Origin: Hyperoplus lanceolatus
Lineage: Eukaryota > Chordata > Actinopteri > Uranoscopiformes > Ammodytidae
DNA: 64,000 nucleotides
Reading direction: 5' to 3'
NCBI GenBank assembly: GCA_026929865.2
Contig: CM049416.1
Location: 23,442,501 to 23,506,500, forward strand
The notes beneath the pieces were generated by a model, which was not told the DNA's origin, did not search any database, and saw nothing but the letters and a program-made list of their open reading frames with translations. Below are positions 24,530 through 37,059 of this stretch, piece after piece (within the stretch, counting starts at the first letter, position 1; each line of letters opens with the position of its first letter). Both the position numbers and the translations under genes were made by a program.

Positions 24530-26090
24530 GAGCTATCGCCCAACCTTATATTTTTATCGATACAAATGTATGTTTTTTTATTTTTTTTATTTGGATGAGA
24601 TTAGAATGTAGAACCGTAATTACACTAAGACAAATAATTATCAAAACATACATGGACATAGGAGTGTTGGGGGGAGCATAGAATAATTCAGATTCATAAA
24701 CAAGGCAAAACAATATTCAACAAAAAAGCAGACATAAGGCTGAATGACACTGAGAGCAGGATCCTTAAAGGAAATATAAAATATTATAACATTCTTCATA
24801 TCCACCATCATCTGATCCCTGAAAGTCACAAGCAGTACACGTCTAGCTCATATCAAGGGGAAAATAAAACGATGGCACACGATGAAGTGATAGAAATAAA
24901 CAAATAGGTACATACTATTACAATCTCTTGTAACTTAAAATGTACATGTATTTATGCATACACTCAAATAGTTAGTTTACAAATTCATTTCAATCTATAA
25001 CTATATGTGTCCCACATTTTGCCTTATTTAATGTAACATAATATTTTATTGAAGAGATAATGGCGCATGTACAACTTTAAAACCATGCCTGGAAAAGTCT
25101 GATTATAATTAATACAGATTAAAAAGGAAATTTTATTTCTTAAAACATTCAAAAAAAACAATAAGTTGCCAATGTAAGCTATTGCTTTGAGGATATCCCA
25201 CAATCCTTTGCACTTACCGCTCGCAGATTCAAATTTTAGCGGGATATCAACTGAACGTTATCATATCTCTTCTCCTCTGCCTACCCCTAGATCACCCACC
25301 AAGCCAAGCCCCATCAACTCTACATTTTCCTTTTGTTTCTTTACTCTTGTGCTCCTATGTAAAGCGCTTTGAGTGCAAGAAAAGCGCTATATAAATTGAA
25401 TATATCATTATTATTGTTATTATACATTTTACATTAGAATTATATAGACTTTTTTTGTATATTATTTTGAAGGGAATGTTCTAAACCGGAATTGAAACGT
25501 GTTACAGTGTCTGACTTGATCTCAATCTTTGGACATGACGAAGGGAAAATGGCGGGGCTGCCTGTTCTCTATTACGTCCGCGAAACATTTTCTGATGCCT
25601 TTGTTCCAGTCTGTTGCAATTTACTAGTGTCAATACAGGTTAAATATGTAAAACACATACTGTATGACTTCACTGGTAGGAATATAACTATCCACAATTC
25701 CGATACATTGTAATTTCTTTTATTTTAAGAGGAAAAATTATCATTTCAGCTCCTCCATCATGAATATTGGCTGTTTTTATGGCCTGTTTGGTTTGGGATT
25801 GTTATACAGAGTGAAAATACATTTGAAAACGTCGAAATTAACGTGTATAATAATGTGAGTACATTTGTATTAATACATATAACATAGGATATACAACTGG
25901 CCTTGTTTAATGTAGGTTTAACTATAATAATATTACTGTAGCATGTTATTTTATTGAAGAGATGAAAGCACATGTACAATTTACACATCATGTCTGATAA
26001 ATTCAGATTAAATCGAATAAAAATCAAATAGGAAAGGAATAAACACTTCTAGCAAAGGTCCCCTTGAACAATGAAAGGCTGCCACTGTGA
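24530..26090. other. Spacer between H2A and H4, part of the inverted duplication
   Basis: 24596-25400 recurs inverted at about 42430-43200. 25360-25400 is an L2-like LINE tail (AAAGCGCTTTGAGTGCAAGA). A diverged copy of 25020-25115 reappears at 25895-26020. At 25567-25585 a sequence like the H4 promoter element (TCTATTACGTCCGCG) stands without a gene. Confidence 0.65.
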
Positions 26091-26111
26091 CGCCTCCCAC
26101 CGCAGTTCGCG

Positions 26112-26136
26112 CCCATGTCCTCTATCACGTCCGCAG
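26112..26136 (+). promoter_or_regulatory. H4-specific promoter element
   Basis: A 25-nt sequence containing CCTCTATCACGTCCGCAG. The same 25 nt occurs upstream of the other H4 gene (54811-54835, inverted) at the same distance, about 72 nt, from the ATG. A TTTAAAAG box (26143-26150) follows. The position fits the H4 subtype-specific site known in vertebrates. Confidence 0.7.
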
Positions 26137-26195
26137 ACAGGCTTTAAAAGCTGAGATGCGCAGATATGAATTCATTCGTCTAGTTCGACTCATAA

Positions 26196-26519
<324 letters not shown>

Positions 26520-26547
26520 ACGGGACCGACCATAACAACAACCCAAC

Positions 26548-26563
26548 GGCTCTTTTAAGAGCC
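26548..26563 (+). terminator. H4 histone stem-loop
   Basis: GGCTCTTTTAAGAGCC, six-pair stem with TTTA loop, about 28 nt after the stop. Confidence 0.95.
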
Positions 26564-26589
26564 ACACACTTCATATGAAGAGAATATTC

Positions 26590-27740
26590 CTGTCAACCTA
26601 TAATACAATATTTATCACCATTTATTTAATGTGCCTTCCTGATGAAGTTGGATAATTGGTAAACATAAACAATATACTTGTGTACGTATTTAGAATGATC
26701 CTATTGCACCCCCAAATGTATTAAAAGCTGCACAGAGTAATTATTTTATTTTTATTTAGTGGGTATTTGCTAAACTTTTCAAAGTACTTGCTATAAATAA
26801 ACTATTCTATTGGGATGAGGATGTTTTTATTGGGATATTAGTGAGACTGATTGTATTGGGGCATGTTGTATGAAGGAGATGCTGATTAGTGTATGGGGGT
26901 TTGTTATCTTATTGGGTTCTCTGTTCTTGAACGGCTTTGTCAATATTTGACTATTGTTTGTATATACTTCGGTGCACAAGTAAGCAGAGGCTCAACACTG
27001 ATACATTTATATAAACATTTGAGGATAAGAAGTGGGAAGTAATAAGATGTGGCTTCCTCCTGCTCTTAGGACACTTATCACTGATTCATTTCTTCATAAA
27101 TATTGTTAATGAAGCTTTGTAATGTAATGTTTTGTGTATTAGTATGCTGTCACACTTGCTTTTTACTTTCCATTGTGTATGTTTGTTCGAAATAAAGAAA
27201 CATTTTATCCATGATTTTCTGAGATATTAATTGGAAAATATTAATATCTCAATTGGAAATATTTTTTGTTAATTAAAGTAAAATCTCTATATGTCTAAAT
27301 GTCACCGTGTCAGAGCATCATTCGTATAATTAATTAAAAATATGTTTTGTATTATATAATGAAATAAGATACACCTGTTACCTGCCATCTCATCCTACAG
27401 CACAACAACAGATCACTGCGCTGCTCCTCATAACGTTATACATCCACATATCTTTAATGTAGATGCAAAAACGTAAATAATTTAATAATTGTGGAGAAGG
27501 TTGTTTTTCTACCTGGCAACAACCAATCAGATTCCAGCTCCTGTTGTCAGGCAGAGGAGAGGCTCTTTATTGGCTATAATATATATAATATATATAATAA
27601 GTATTTCACTCTTTCTACATTTCTACAGCGTGTCTCACTAACACACAGTAATTAAGAACCTGTCGATACATGATCAATCTCCGCTTCAGATTTAAAAAAA
27701 TTGCTAAAGACTATAATATGAAGGGCACGTACATCGTATC
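26590..27740. other. AT-rich spacer between H4 and H2B
   Basis: No coding ORF, transposon end or RNA gene recognised. Confidence 0.6.
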
Positions 27741-27764
27741 TGCGCATGCTCAGTCTAGGACACA

Positions 27765-27840
27765 AACAACAGCCAATCCTGAGCGAGCAACAGCACATTC
27801 TAGTTTGCATCAGGCACATATAAATATAGCGCCCCCACGG
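27765..27840 (+). promoter_or_regulatory. H2B promoter with octamer
   Basis: CCAAT (27773-27777), an octamer-like GTTTGCAT (27803-27810; ATGCAAAC on the other strand) and TATAAATA (27819-27826) in the order typical of H2B genes. Confidence 0.8.
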
Positions 27841-27881
27841 CCTTGCTACATTCTAGCCAGTTGATCTTCACTGACTCAATT

Positions 27882-28259
27882 ATGCCAGGAGCAGCAGACC
27901 CCGTCAAAGCGCCCAAGAAGGGCTCCAAGAAAGCCGTTTCTAAAGCTACCAAGACCGGCAAGAAGAGGCGCAAGTCCCGCAAAGAGAGTTACGCCATCTA
28001 CGTGTACAAAGTCCTGAAGCAGGTTCACCCCGATACCGGCATCTCCTCCAAGGCGATGGGCATCATGAACTCTTTCGTGTCCGACATCTTCGAGCGTATT
28101 GCCGGCGAAGCTTCCCGTCTTGCTCATTACAACAAGCGTTCCACCATCACCTCCCGGGAGATTCAGACCGCCGTCCGCCTCCTGCTGCCCGGTGAGCTCG
28201 CCAAGCACGCCGTGTCCGAGGGAACCAAAGCTGTGACCAAGTACACCAGCTCCAAGTAA
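27882..28259 (+). CDS. Histone H2B
   Basis: A core histone of 125 residues. I chose the Met of [19 protein letters not shown] rather than an upstream in-frame Met, because it lies at the usual distance from the TATA box and gives family length. The fold is intact: [59 protein letters not shown] and the C-terminal AVTKYTSSK with the ubiquitin-site lysine. The tail differs from the common vertebrate MPEPAKSAP type, and Ser replaces Asn in FVSDIFER. It is the only H2B in the window. Confidence 0.97.
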   Translation: MPGAADPVKAPKKGSKKAVSKATKTGKKRRKSRKESYAIYVYKVLKQVHPDTGISSKAMGIMNSFVSDIFERIAGEASRLAHYNKRSTITSREIQTAVRLLLPGELAKHAVSEGTKAVTKYTSSK

Positions 28260-28284
28260 TCGACTGTTTAACCAACGACACAAC

Positions 28285-28300
28285 GGCTCTTTTAAGAGCC
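28285..28300 (+). terminator. H2B histone stem-loop
   Basis: GGCTCTTTTAAGAGCC about 25 nt after the stop, with a CAAAGAG purine element downstream (28312-28318). Confidence 0.95.
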
Positions 28301-28423
28301 ACCCACATCATCAAAGAGTTACTGCTTCCTTAAACATGAATTACAAAGATAAAATAGTCTATTGTAACTTTAACAAGCGCCACACACTACCACAGTGACC
28401 AACTGCTTTCCTAATGTCTAATC

Positions 28424-29591
28424 AGTGTTTCCCCCAGGAAATGTCTTAGTCAAGGTGGTCACTGTCTAGCCGTACAGGAGGCGCAGCGCAACGCGCCTCG
28501 GCGAAAATTTTGGGGGTATTTTGCTCAAAGATGCCAATGCGCACTATAGAAATAGTTGTTTATTTGAATGACACTGACCTTACAGTTGTGCAATTTTGTG
28601 CAAACATGCAGACAAAAAAAATACAATTAAAGAAATTCTACTGTTTTGGTGCAATACCATGCAGACACACTAAATACAAATAAAGGACCATACACTTAAC
28701 ATGTGTATGCACATCAAAGTGCTTTTTAAAGTTCCTTTTTGGATGGGGGGCTGTTGTGAGATTATTGTGGACAATAGGCATACTGTGATGCGATTAATTC
28801 ATATATGGTTATTATTAGCCTACTTGCTTGATTTCTTTTTAAATGCAGAGGTTATTGGTTGTTTTGGAACATGTATTTCCAAATTTAAAACATAAAAATA
28901 AAGCAGCATTTAAAATTCAGAAAAATTAATCTTGTCGGCCTACACAAGCATGCTGTTTGAAAAATAATTCAATTATTATAATAATACAATGTGTTTTCCC
29001 CTTAAAATGACTAAATGCATTTCAAAGACAGTAACAGTGTGGCACTTCTGTAAACTTACTGAAAGGTGCCTGGGCCATCACTCTCATGCATGTATCAGAC
29101 TTTTCTCTGCGCTGTATGAGCCGATAAGTTGTGTTGCCACGGTGATGTGGAGTCTTAAACTAGTCTAGCTTTGCAGAGCACTTCTTTCTGTTCAGCTAAA
29201 TATCCCCATAGAACCGCACTGCGTTTATTATCGCCACCGGTTAAATGTCGGTTTGCTGCTGCTCGTTTACTCTCCCGCGTACATGCCGTAGTCACGCGCA
29301 GCGCGGCACGGTCGCGCGCGCAGAGCCCCCGACACAGAGCAGCTGATAGTCTGAGCAGAGAGAAACGCTTGGAGACATATGTGCACATTTATTTACCCCA
29401 AATCACGGCCTTTCGCGCATTTCTGACCATGACAAATCACACATCGCGCTTGCTAGTACATTAATTGTGCAGCACTAAAAATAAAAAAATTAAAGATTTA
29501 TTTATTTATTTTTGGTCGGTCAGTAGTCAAGGCGGGGGGCTGGTTTTGCTAAGGCGGCCGCCTTAACTATAAAGCGCTGGGGGAAACGCTG
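28424..29591. mobile_element. hAT-type non-autonomous transposon (1.17 kb) with 8-bp TSD
   Basis: Ends AGTGTTTCCCCCAG and CTGGGGGAAACGCTG are inverted copies. GTCTAATC stands directly before (28416-28423) and after (29592-29599), an exact 8-bp target-site duplication as made by hAT transposases. No transposase ORF. A related fragment is at about 37060-37260. Confidence 0.85.
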
Positions 29592-29607
29592 GTCTAATCC
29601 AGAGCAA

Positions 29608-30003
29608 ACATATACATTTTATTTCACCTCTGAGCAAAATGTATTTATTCTGGTTGAATGTCTCCACTAAACAATGGCTCTTTCAGTCTCCTATCTCAAC
29701 ACACTCATTACAGGAAATTCAATTAATCCAATTTGGCCTTGAATGAATTTACTGTTTCATTGTTCTGTAATTGAATGTGTCCTTTGAGTTGTGAATCGCA
29801 TTTTATTGTTGCTAATTGAACATTATGTATTATGACGCCATGGTAATATTACATTCATGTCAATAAAGCCATTTAAATGGTGTGAAAACTACAATGTCTC
29901 AAATTAATTCATTAGACATGTGTGTAGATATAGTGCTGGTGCATAACAATATGGGTAAAGCCTATAATGTATGATATTAATAATTAATTTATATAGGCTA
30001 GCG
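29608..30003. repeat. Direct repeat copy 1 (partner at 42045-42453)
   Basis: TCCTATCTCAACACACTCAT, GGCCTTGAATGAATTTACTG, TATGACGCCATGGTAATATT and CAATATGGGTAAAGCCTATA occur in the same order and orientation in both copies. Confidence 0.8.
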
Positions 30004-30233
30004 CTTACCCACATGCGCCTATGTTGTGTGTTCAACATTTCAGCTCATTTCATAGTGAGACCTTTTCAAAGTGTTCACACTCAGCTGTTTAGCCTTTTCA
30101 GCATCCAGCATATATATATATATATTTATATTTTTGTGACATTTATTATGTTTAGCATTTACAAATTATGAACACACGTGAAGTTTCTATAATTTAAAGA
30201 ATGACGCGAACACATTTCTCAATCAGATTTGTC

Positions 30234-30239
30234 TTTATT
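30234..30239 (-). terminator. Polyadenylation signal of the MABP-like gene
   Basis: AATAAA on the minus strand about 276 nt past the stop codon. Confidence 0.6.
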
Positions 30240-30514
30240 GATTCATTGACAAGCAGGAAGTTTCCAGAATAAGATACAGAGCTCCAATGTTTAATTGGTC
30301 GTTAAGATCCTCTTATCGTTAATATGACTTTAGTTTGATTTTAATCTGACAGATTGTTTAATACAATGAACCCAGCACAGCGTTGATTCTTTCTGAAGAC
30401 AAAAGAGGTTCAATAAACCATCACCAAAATGATTACAACAACTTTACTATTTGCCCAGTAGAGTATCACCTGCGGTTGGGATCACAGACGACCTTCGTAT
30501 TTTATTAAGAGACC

Positions 30515-31009
30515 TCAATATGCTCTCTTCATCCAGATGTAGATGTAGGCTCCCCCCGCCCCGCGGTTCAGATCACCGGGCACTCTCTCCCAGCCGGTAG
30601 CACGCCGGTAGGCCTCTTGGTCTGAATTGGTTGTGACAGAAATGTCCACGATGGGAGTTCCAGAGCCTCTTTGGTACCACAGGTAGATGTAATCGCCGCC
30701 TGCTCCTTTATTGAGATCGTGATAGATCTTGGTGTAGCCTGGGATAATGTTGTTCCTGGTGAATGTGAGACTAAGACTAGTGATGGCCGGGGAGTCTCCT
30801 TTCTTGAACCATAGATAGATATATCTTCCTCCTGCCCCCTTGTTCAGATCAACAGGGATTTTAACGAAACCTCGCGCTCTGAGTCGGTGGTCCCCGTCTG
30901 AACTGACAGACACATCAAGGTCTGTGATGTGTCTGTGTCTGGCATCACCGTGGAGACAACACAGCGCCAGCAGTACGAGGCATGACGTCATCACCAACTC
31001 AAGCGCCAT
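30515..31009 (-). CDS. Small secreted protein with three MABP-like (beta-prism) repeats
   Basis: 164 residues. The chosen Met (MALELVMTSCLVLLALCCLHGDA) has a Kozak GCCATGG and begins a clear signal peptide; an upstream in-frame Met lies beyond a splice acceptor and is rejected. The mature part holds three copies of one motif: DLNKGAGGRYIYLWFKKG, DLNKGAGGDYIYLWYQRG and DLNRGAGGAYIYIWMKRAY. This resembles the MABP domain known from MVB12 and DENND4 proteins, a three-fold beta-prism often linked to membrane binding. An acceptor at 31020 and an upstream non-coding exon (33272 to about 33372) give a two-exon gene; AATAAA lies at 30239-30234. It interrupts the histone cluster and has none of the histone-type signals. 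Function unknown; a secreted lectin-like or membrane-binding role is only a guess. Confidence 0.8.
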   Translation of the reverse strand: MALELVMTSCLVLLALCCLHGDARHRHITDLDVSVSSDGDHRLRARGFVKIPVDLNKGAGGRYIYLWFKKGDSPAITSLSLTFTRNNIIPGYTKIYHDLNKGAGGDYIYLWYQRGSGTPIVDISVTTNSDQEAYRRATGWERVPGDLNRGAGGAYIYIWMKRAY

Positions 31010-31136
31010 GGCGACTACAGCTGTAAGAAAATATGGAGCAAATAAACAAATGCTTTGGAATTCTAAAACAAGTTCTAGAATCCAACCGGGCATTCTGAGA
31101 CATACACATAGAACCCAGTGACATCACATGCTCTCA

Positions 31137-31137
<1 letters not shown>

Positions 31138-31226
<89 letters not shown>
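31138..31226. repeat. (AC)n microsatellite, left half
   Basis: AC tract in the MABP-like gene's intron. It continues at 32571-32612 after a transposon inserted into it. Confidence 0.9.
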
Positions 31227-31230
<4 letters not shown>

Positions 31231-32568
31231 CCCGCCGCTCCCTATATGCAGAGTACGCAGAGTGCGTAGGGCACCAAGTTCCTGGGGGGGCACCCCAAAA
31301 AAAAAAAAAAATAAATTATGATTATATATATATATATATATATTTTTAATTAAAAATTAAAAAAGAGATGGTCTGGGGGCCCCCCAAAATTTTGTTTTTT
31401 TAAAAAGTTCATGATAATCATTACATTACAAAAAATATATAAATAAGTTATGAACAGGCCCATCGTTGTTTTTTCTTAATTGTGTAACCTATCCAGGGGT
31501 GGATTACTGCACAGGCACACCGGGCACAGGCCCAGGGGCCCAAGGGCTCAGGGGGGCCCTCAGCCAGAGATACTGATAGTAACTTTTCATGTTGCATAGT
31601 CAAAGAGCTCGGTCACTCATGTCAATAACAGGGTCCAAAAAGGAATAGCCTAAATATAAGGATACTCATTAAAATGTAACAAGATAGAAATCATCATGGG
31701 CCCCTCAACTAGTAGGGGAGAAATACAAAAGCAAGTTAAAAACAACAGCATTAGTAGCTCTGTCTAAGGGGGTTGAAGGCCCCCTCACACACAAATACGC
31801 TTTATATGTGTGAATTCTAAATTGTTCATATCCACCCTTTATCTGTTGAAATGGGCCCCTCCATCATAGAACATGGGTCTGCAGACCAATCTACTGTTTT
31901 TACAATTGCAGAGTAAAGAGTGCTGCCTGATTAAGAAAAATCTGAAAAATAATGTTCCTTCTGCATCTCAGGATTTGATATCTCTCTAGTGACTAAAAAT
32001 GACTAAAATGCATCAATCTAGTGCACTTTGTGAGGAAATTTTAGAGACTAGAGTCTAGTCTCTAAAATTTCCTCACAAAGTGCACTAGATTGATGCATTT
32101 TACTTTAAAAAGATTAAAAAAAATTCCCTCCAACAGTATCCCAAAATCTTGTGGGAAACACTGACTTCCCTAATATGTTTTTGCCATTAATTGCATGTAT
32201 CTGTGTAAAAAATTCAGTGTACCTGACTGGATAGGGACAAGTGGGGGGCCCTTTAAGAGTGTGTGCCCAGGGGCCCATTATCTCATAATCCGTCTATGAT
32301 CCTATCACTCAATTCCTTTGCAAAGGCAGTTAGGATACTAGGAAACTTTTTTCACAAGTTAAGCTGTTCTTTCTGTTAGTAAATGCTGTTCGCAAAACTC
32401 ATCACTACAGCAAATGTGCCAAAAAGCAGTCGCAGAGATCTTGCAAGGGCAAAAAAATTCCGCTCGCGCCCTACGGACGTGAGCTTCTTGGTGTTTTTAT
32501 TTTTTATTTTTTGGGGGGGGCACCACTGACAATTTAAGCTTAGGGCACCCAAAAGCTTAGCAGCGGCC

Positions 32569-32571
<3 letters not shown>
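31227..32571. mobile_element. hAT-like element inserted in an (AC)n tract
   Basis: Left end CAGGCCCGCCGCTCC and right end GCAGCGGCCCTG are inverted copies, with CACACACA on both sides. The interior is non-coding and includes the long palindrome at 32004-32102. Confidence 0.6.
32004..32102. repeat. Perfect palindrome, 48-bp arms, 3-nt loop
   Basis: The left arm begins TAAAATGCATCAATCTAGTG and ends GAGACTAG; after AGT the right arm is its exact reverse complement. Confidence 0.95.
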
Positions 32572-32615
<44 letters not shown>

Positions 32616-33271
32616 GAGCGCAAGACATTTTTTTAAACAACAGAAGCGCACACTTTGAAACGGTCAAATCTTATATTTACAGAAGATATAATAGGCCTAC
32701 ATTTATTTTATGACCCAAAACACGAGTTCTGGTGGTTGAAGTAAGGTGATATTTCATGAGTTAAATAAACCCCTTTAAAATAGGCCTATAGTAGAAAGCC
32801 TATTTAGAAAAATAAAATGAAGGCTATACAGGGTTATACACTTTATTTTTTTCTCACTGAAGTAAACCCACTATGAGAAATTTAGGGTTTGACAAAATGC
32901 AATTCTAATACCAGGGGTTTAAAAATACATTAGAAAATAAGAATATTGCATTTAAGAGATAATAAAAAAGGTCTAAAACTTGGTGAAAAACGATAAGAAA
33001 TTGCATCTTTATGGCAGTAAAAACACGCATATAAAGGTTAGGCTACAGGTTATAAGAAAAACAGAAAAGAATGCTAATATGCTTAACATTAACATTGTTA
33101 CAAATGAAAATAAATTACTTTTATAAGGCAGTAAAAGCAGCAAAATAAAAAGTTTCAAGTTAGTGGCAAACTTTGAGTTAAAAGTAGGCTAATAGACAAG
33201 CTACTATACATCGGCTAAAATAAAATATATGCTAAGAGACAATATAGAGCTGTGCCACACACTTTTCTTAC

Positions 33272-33410
33272 CTGTATTTTCGCAGATTCAAGTTGTTTTT
33301 CTGCTCAAAATCTGGTCCAACGTTCTGCTGCTCGATGCTGCGGTCAGTTCTCGGTGAAGGAGTGAAGACAGGTGAGATGTGTGTCGGACTCTCGTCCACT
33401 TTATAGTGAT
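33272..33410 (-). promoter_or_regulatory. Promoter and non-coding exon 1 of the MABP-like gene
   Basis: A minus-strand donor AATACAG|GTAAGA (exon edge 33272) and TATAAAG (33405-33399) bracket a first exon of roughly 100 nt. It joins the acceptor at 31020 across an intron of about 2.25 kb. Confidence 0.6.
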
Positions 33411-33804
33411 GCGCGATCCCGACACGCCCACCATGGACCTGCTACTTGTGTCTGAAAAAACAGGTTGGGTAGGTAAGTCACAATTTCAAGGCCTTTATTG
33501 TGAAATCTCTGCATTTTGCGCTGTGGACCAATACCTGAGACTGGGTTGGAATATTAGACCCTGAATGTAAAACGACACAACTTTTTACAACCTATTCCCA
33601 GGGGGAAACCCTGTCTTATAATTGGCCCAATAGGTCATGTGTCACCGCTGCATGTAACAATATTGCATTGGTGATGCATTTTTTTCCTCAATGTAGCGAG
33701 TTATTATTTAAGTGCAGGCAGAGCTTCTTTTTTGTCAGCACTTCCTTCTGAGAATATGTTTCTGCGGCTGCCTGTAGCCTACTTCAACAGCGGGTCTCCA
33801 TACT

Positions 33805-34286
33805 CAGTGCGGTTACATGGCACAGCTAGATTGGATTATCAGATATATCGAACAAGACACTCGAACGGACCTTGTCACTTGTCTGAGTATACATGACCTT
33901 TCAGAAATCGGATAAATGTCCGATGCATGGCTGTCTCCACTATGTTAGGTGGCGCTGTAGCCCTTTCAACCATGCTTTCAACAAGTGCTTTTAGAGCCAC
34001 GTCCGCTTCTCTTCCGTCAATAACCCATGGTGTAGCCTATCACGCGCAGGCACACAAGCACAGAACGAGAAGTCCGATATGCGATATCCGATCCCTGTAT
34101 ACATGCAGAGAGAAAGCCGACTATGAACGAATTATCTAGGTGTTCTTATCCGACTTCTCTTGTCCGTTATTGTGCCGATTTGTGTCCGAAGTAGATCGGA
34201 TAAAGGTGTTTACATGCAGGTTAAAAGTCCTGTTGAGGTCTTATTCGTTTAGTTATCCGATTATGAGTCTGCATGTAAACGCACTG
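33805..34286. mobile_element. Non-autonomous DNA transposon, 482 bp, 3-bp TSD
   Basis: Ends CAGTGCGGTTACATG and CATGTAAACGCACTG are near-perfect inverted copies, flanked by ACT on each side. A 3-bp duplication fits Harbinger- or CACTA-type insertion; the superfamily is not certain. Confidence 0.7.
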
Positions 34287-34456
34287 ACTGTTGATCCGTC
34301 TGGACAACGTTAGCCTGCATGCTTAGGATCCAACTGGCCGGCTGGTTTGAACTCATTTGATTGTCTGTTTTATATTTTACAAGTTTACTCCTTGTGCTCT
34401 TAATTCAAACCGTATATCGCATCAACTCACGTGATGAGAAACATAATCAGACTCCG

Positions 34457-34458
<2 letters not shown>

Positions 34459-34501
<43 letters not shown>
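34459..34501. repeat. (CT)n microsatellite
   Basis: CT dinucleotide run. Confidence 0.95.
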
Positions 34502-34503
<2 letters not shown>

Positions 34504-36043
34504 TCCCACTCCTATCCTCAGAAAAAATCTGATTTTAAAAATGCATATGCCTAAAATAGAAAGCGGATTTTTTTGCATGTTAAATGGGAAATAAACTAAT
34601 AAGAGATAACAATAAATATGAGAGACATATTTTTATATATTTTCATTGTGACACCTGTGACACCTGTTTCAATTAAATAGGTTGCGGTTGTGGTGGGAAA
34701 AAATATCCTACAACTAATTGCAACCCTATATAGGCCTAATAATAATAATAAGTTACTTTCTGCAAGTGATGCTGAGCTCGCAGCTCTCAGTTGTGCCAGA
34801 GCATTCACTGTTGCTAGGGAAACCAGCTAGCGTCGCAGCCCGTGCAGCAGTGTGAACTGCCAGTCAGGCTCGTTGTGAGCATGTGCAGCATTTTCAAGTT
34901 TGCGTCTCGTTGTGTGGTGAATCTTTTGTCTGAACTGGGTTTAACCTGCTCAGCACCGTGAGTGAGCGAACGTTCCCTTACAGAACGTTGTTGGCCACGC
35001 CCACACCACCCTGCAAAATGTTCTAGACAGCAAAAAAGCAGTTTTTTAGACTACAGTTTATAATATTTATGAAAATGTATTTTTAATCGGATAATTGTAA
35101 ATAGCTTATAGAGAAACCTAACATTAATGTCATATATTTATGTCTGTGGGTTGCCACGGCCATTAAGTGATTTAAAGGGAGTTCTGGACTTGGTCTGTCT
35201 GATAGGAATTGGCAAAGAGTTCCAGAGTGTCAGGTTCTGATAGAAAATCATATGTCACTGTTGAAAGGAAGCAAGAAACAGAACTGGGAATTCCTCACAC
35301 CCTAAAGTCAAAACAAGAAATCTAAATGAAGTGATCGTTTCAGAGTGTTGAAATGTTAGTAAGACAGTTGGCAAGTGTACTGACATTGGTAGAAACAAGT
35401 CACGTCATCTGACCTGGAATAACAGCAATGATGAGGAAGTTTAAAACCAGAACAAACACAGACTTTAGTCCGGTCTATTAATCAAACTTACACACAGAAC
35501 TGTTCATCAAATCAATGTTGTTTCTGATCTTTGACAATCTATTTAGTCACAACGAAGATGATCAAAGCATTCCTGAGTCAAGGAAGTGGAGAGAGAAAAA
35601 CACACCTTGAGTTCCAACAGTGTGGGAACAGCATCAGATAAAGGTGTGTGTGTTTTCTGTGTCGGTGCACATAGCATTTACATCTTTTTTTTAAATTTGC
35701 TTAACGACAATGGGGGAAACTGGAGCTACATGTGCAAACCTCTTACTACAGTGTGCACAGCGAATCAGGTCACATGTCATCAGTCATCTTAAATGACTCA
35801 CTGTGTGTTCACTTGTATGTCGCCCATGAACCTTTTGTTTATCTTTCGCCTGTGTCTTAAAGACTTTATGTTGCTTATATTTATGTTGGGTTAAGATTGA
35901 AACACTTTGTATTTACGTTTTGTAGTTTGTGTGTCTTGCACTGGCCGCGTTTCGGTGCCGGTTTGGTCTGTGAATGGTGTGTGGAGCAGGCTAGCTGCCG
36001 ACCCATTGAAGTCCAGTGAATGTGGCCTGGGTGATTTCCCCTC

Positions 36044-36600
36044 GTTTTGCACCCTTGGCAAGCAGAGCGAGGTGTGTTGATTTATTGTGGGCCTTTGACA
36101 CGATTGTGTTTGACTTTTCTCAATTGTACAGAATGTTTTTGTTTCATATTCTTTTTATTTCCTGTATTGGAATAATCTACTTAAATTTAACTGAATATTG
36201 CTCTCAGATGTTTTATGCAGTTTTGCACACACATTAATGTTATCTTGGTATTTAGAGTCAAGTGTCATTTTCTTTATTTTGTGAACATGAACGTAACTGC
36301 ACTGATGTGAATGTGTGTATGAGAGTACAACAAGTTTGTGTTTATATTTTCTGGTTTCACAGTGCTATATCGACAGCACTATGGAGCTAATGCTGATGGT
36401 TCCTCATGTGATCTGCCAAACCGAATACAACATCTGAAAGCAATATTCAGTTAAATTTAAGTAGATTATTCCAATACAGGAAATAAAAAGAATATGAAAC
36501 AAAAACATTTTGTACAATTGAGAAAAGTCAAACACAATCGTGTCAAAAGCCTAAAATAAATCAACACACCTCGCTCCGCGTGCCAAGGGTGCAAAACAGG
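36044..36600. repeat. Fold-back repeat, arms about 168 bp
   Basis: 36044-36211 (GCACCCTTGGCAAGCAGAGC, TTCTTTTTATTTCCTGTATT) is inverted at 36432-36600, around a spacer of about 220 bp. Confidence 0.85.
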
Positions 36601-37059
36601 GGGGGAAAAAGACACAGAACAATTAACTACTAAGAAAATTGACGGACGACCATAGCAGTGGGAGCGACACAGTTATCAATTATTTTCTGTCATGCCCCCC
36701 CTATGGGACAGACATTTCTTTGCCCCCCCCCACCCATCTAAATTGAAATACTATTGAGAACCTGCTTATATTTATTTATTTATTTATCCGTACAAAACCA
36801 CTCTATGAGTAGTTGCATACACCAGCATTCTGCATACAATCAGCTTATTATCAAAATAGATTCAAAAAATTAGCTGAGATAACATCTGCAGCAACTTAAA
36901 ACAATTTCCGAGTTCAGTTTATTTACTCAATTTGTAACATTAAACAGGACTTCTCAAAACAGAGAAACAAGAGCAAATGATTCAGTGAGGTTTGCATTTC
37001 ACTCAAAACATTTTTAAACTGTAAACATAGTAAAGGTGGTGTTTTTTATTATTATAGGC

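Noticed and set aside
29155-29464. Overlapping ORFs on both strands
   Set aside because: They fall inside the hAT element 28424-29591 and show no transposase motifs.
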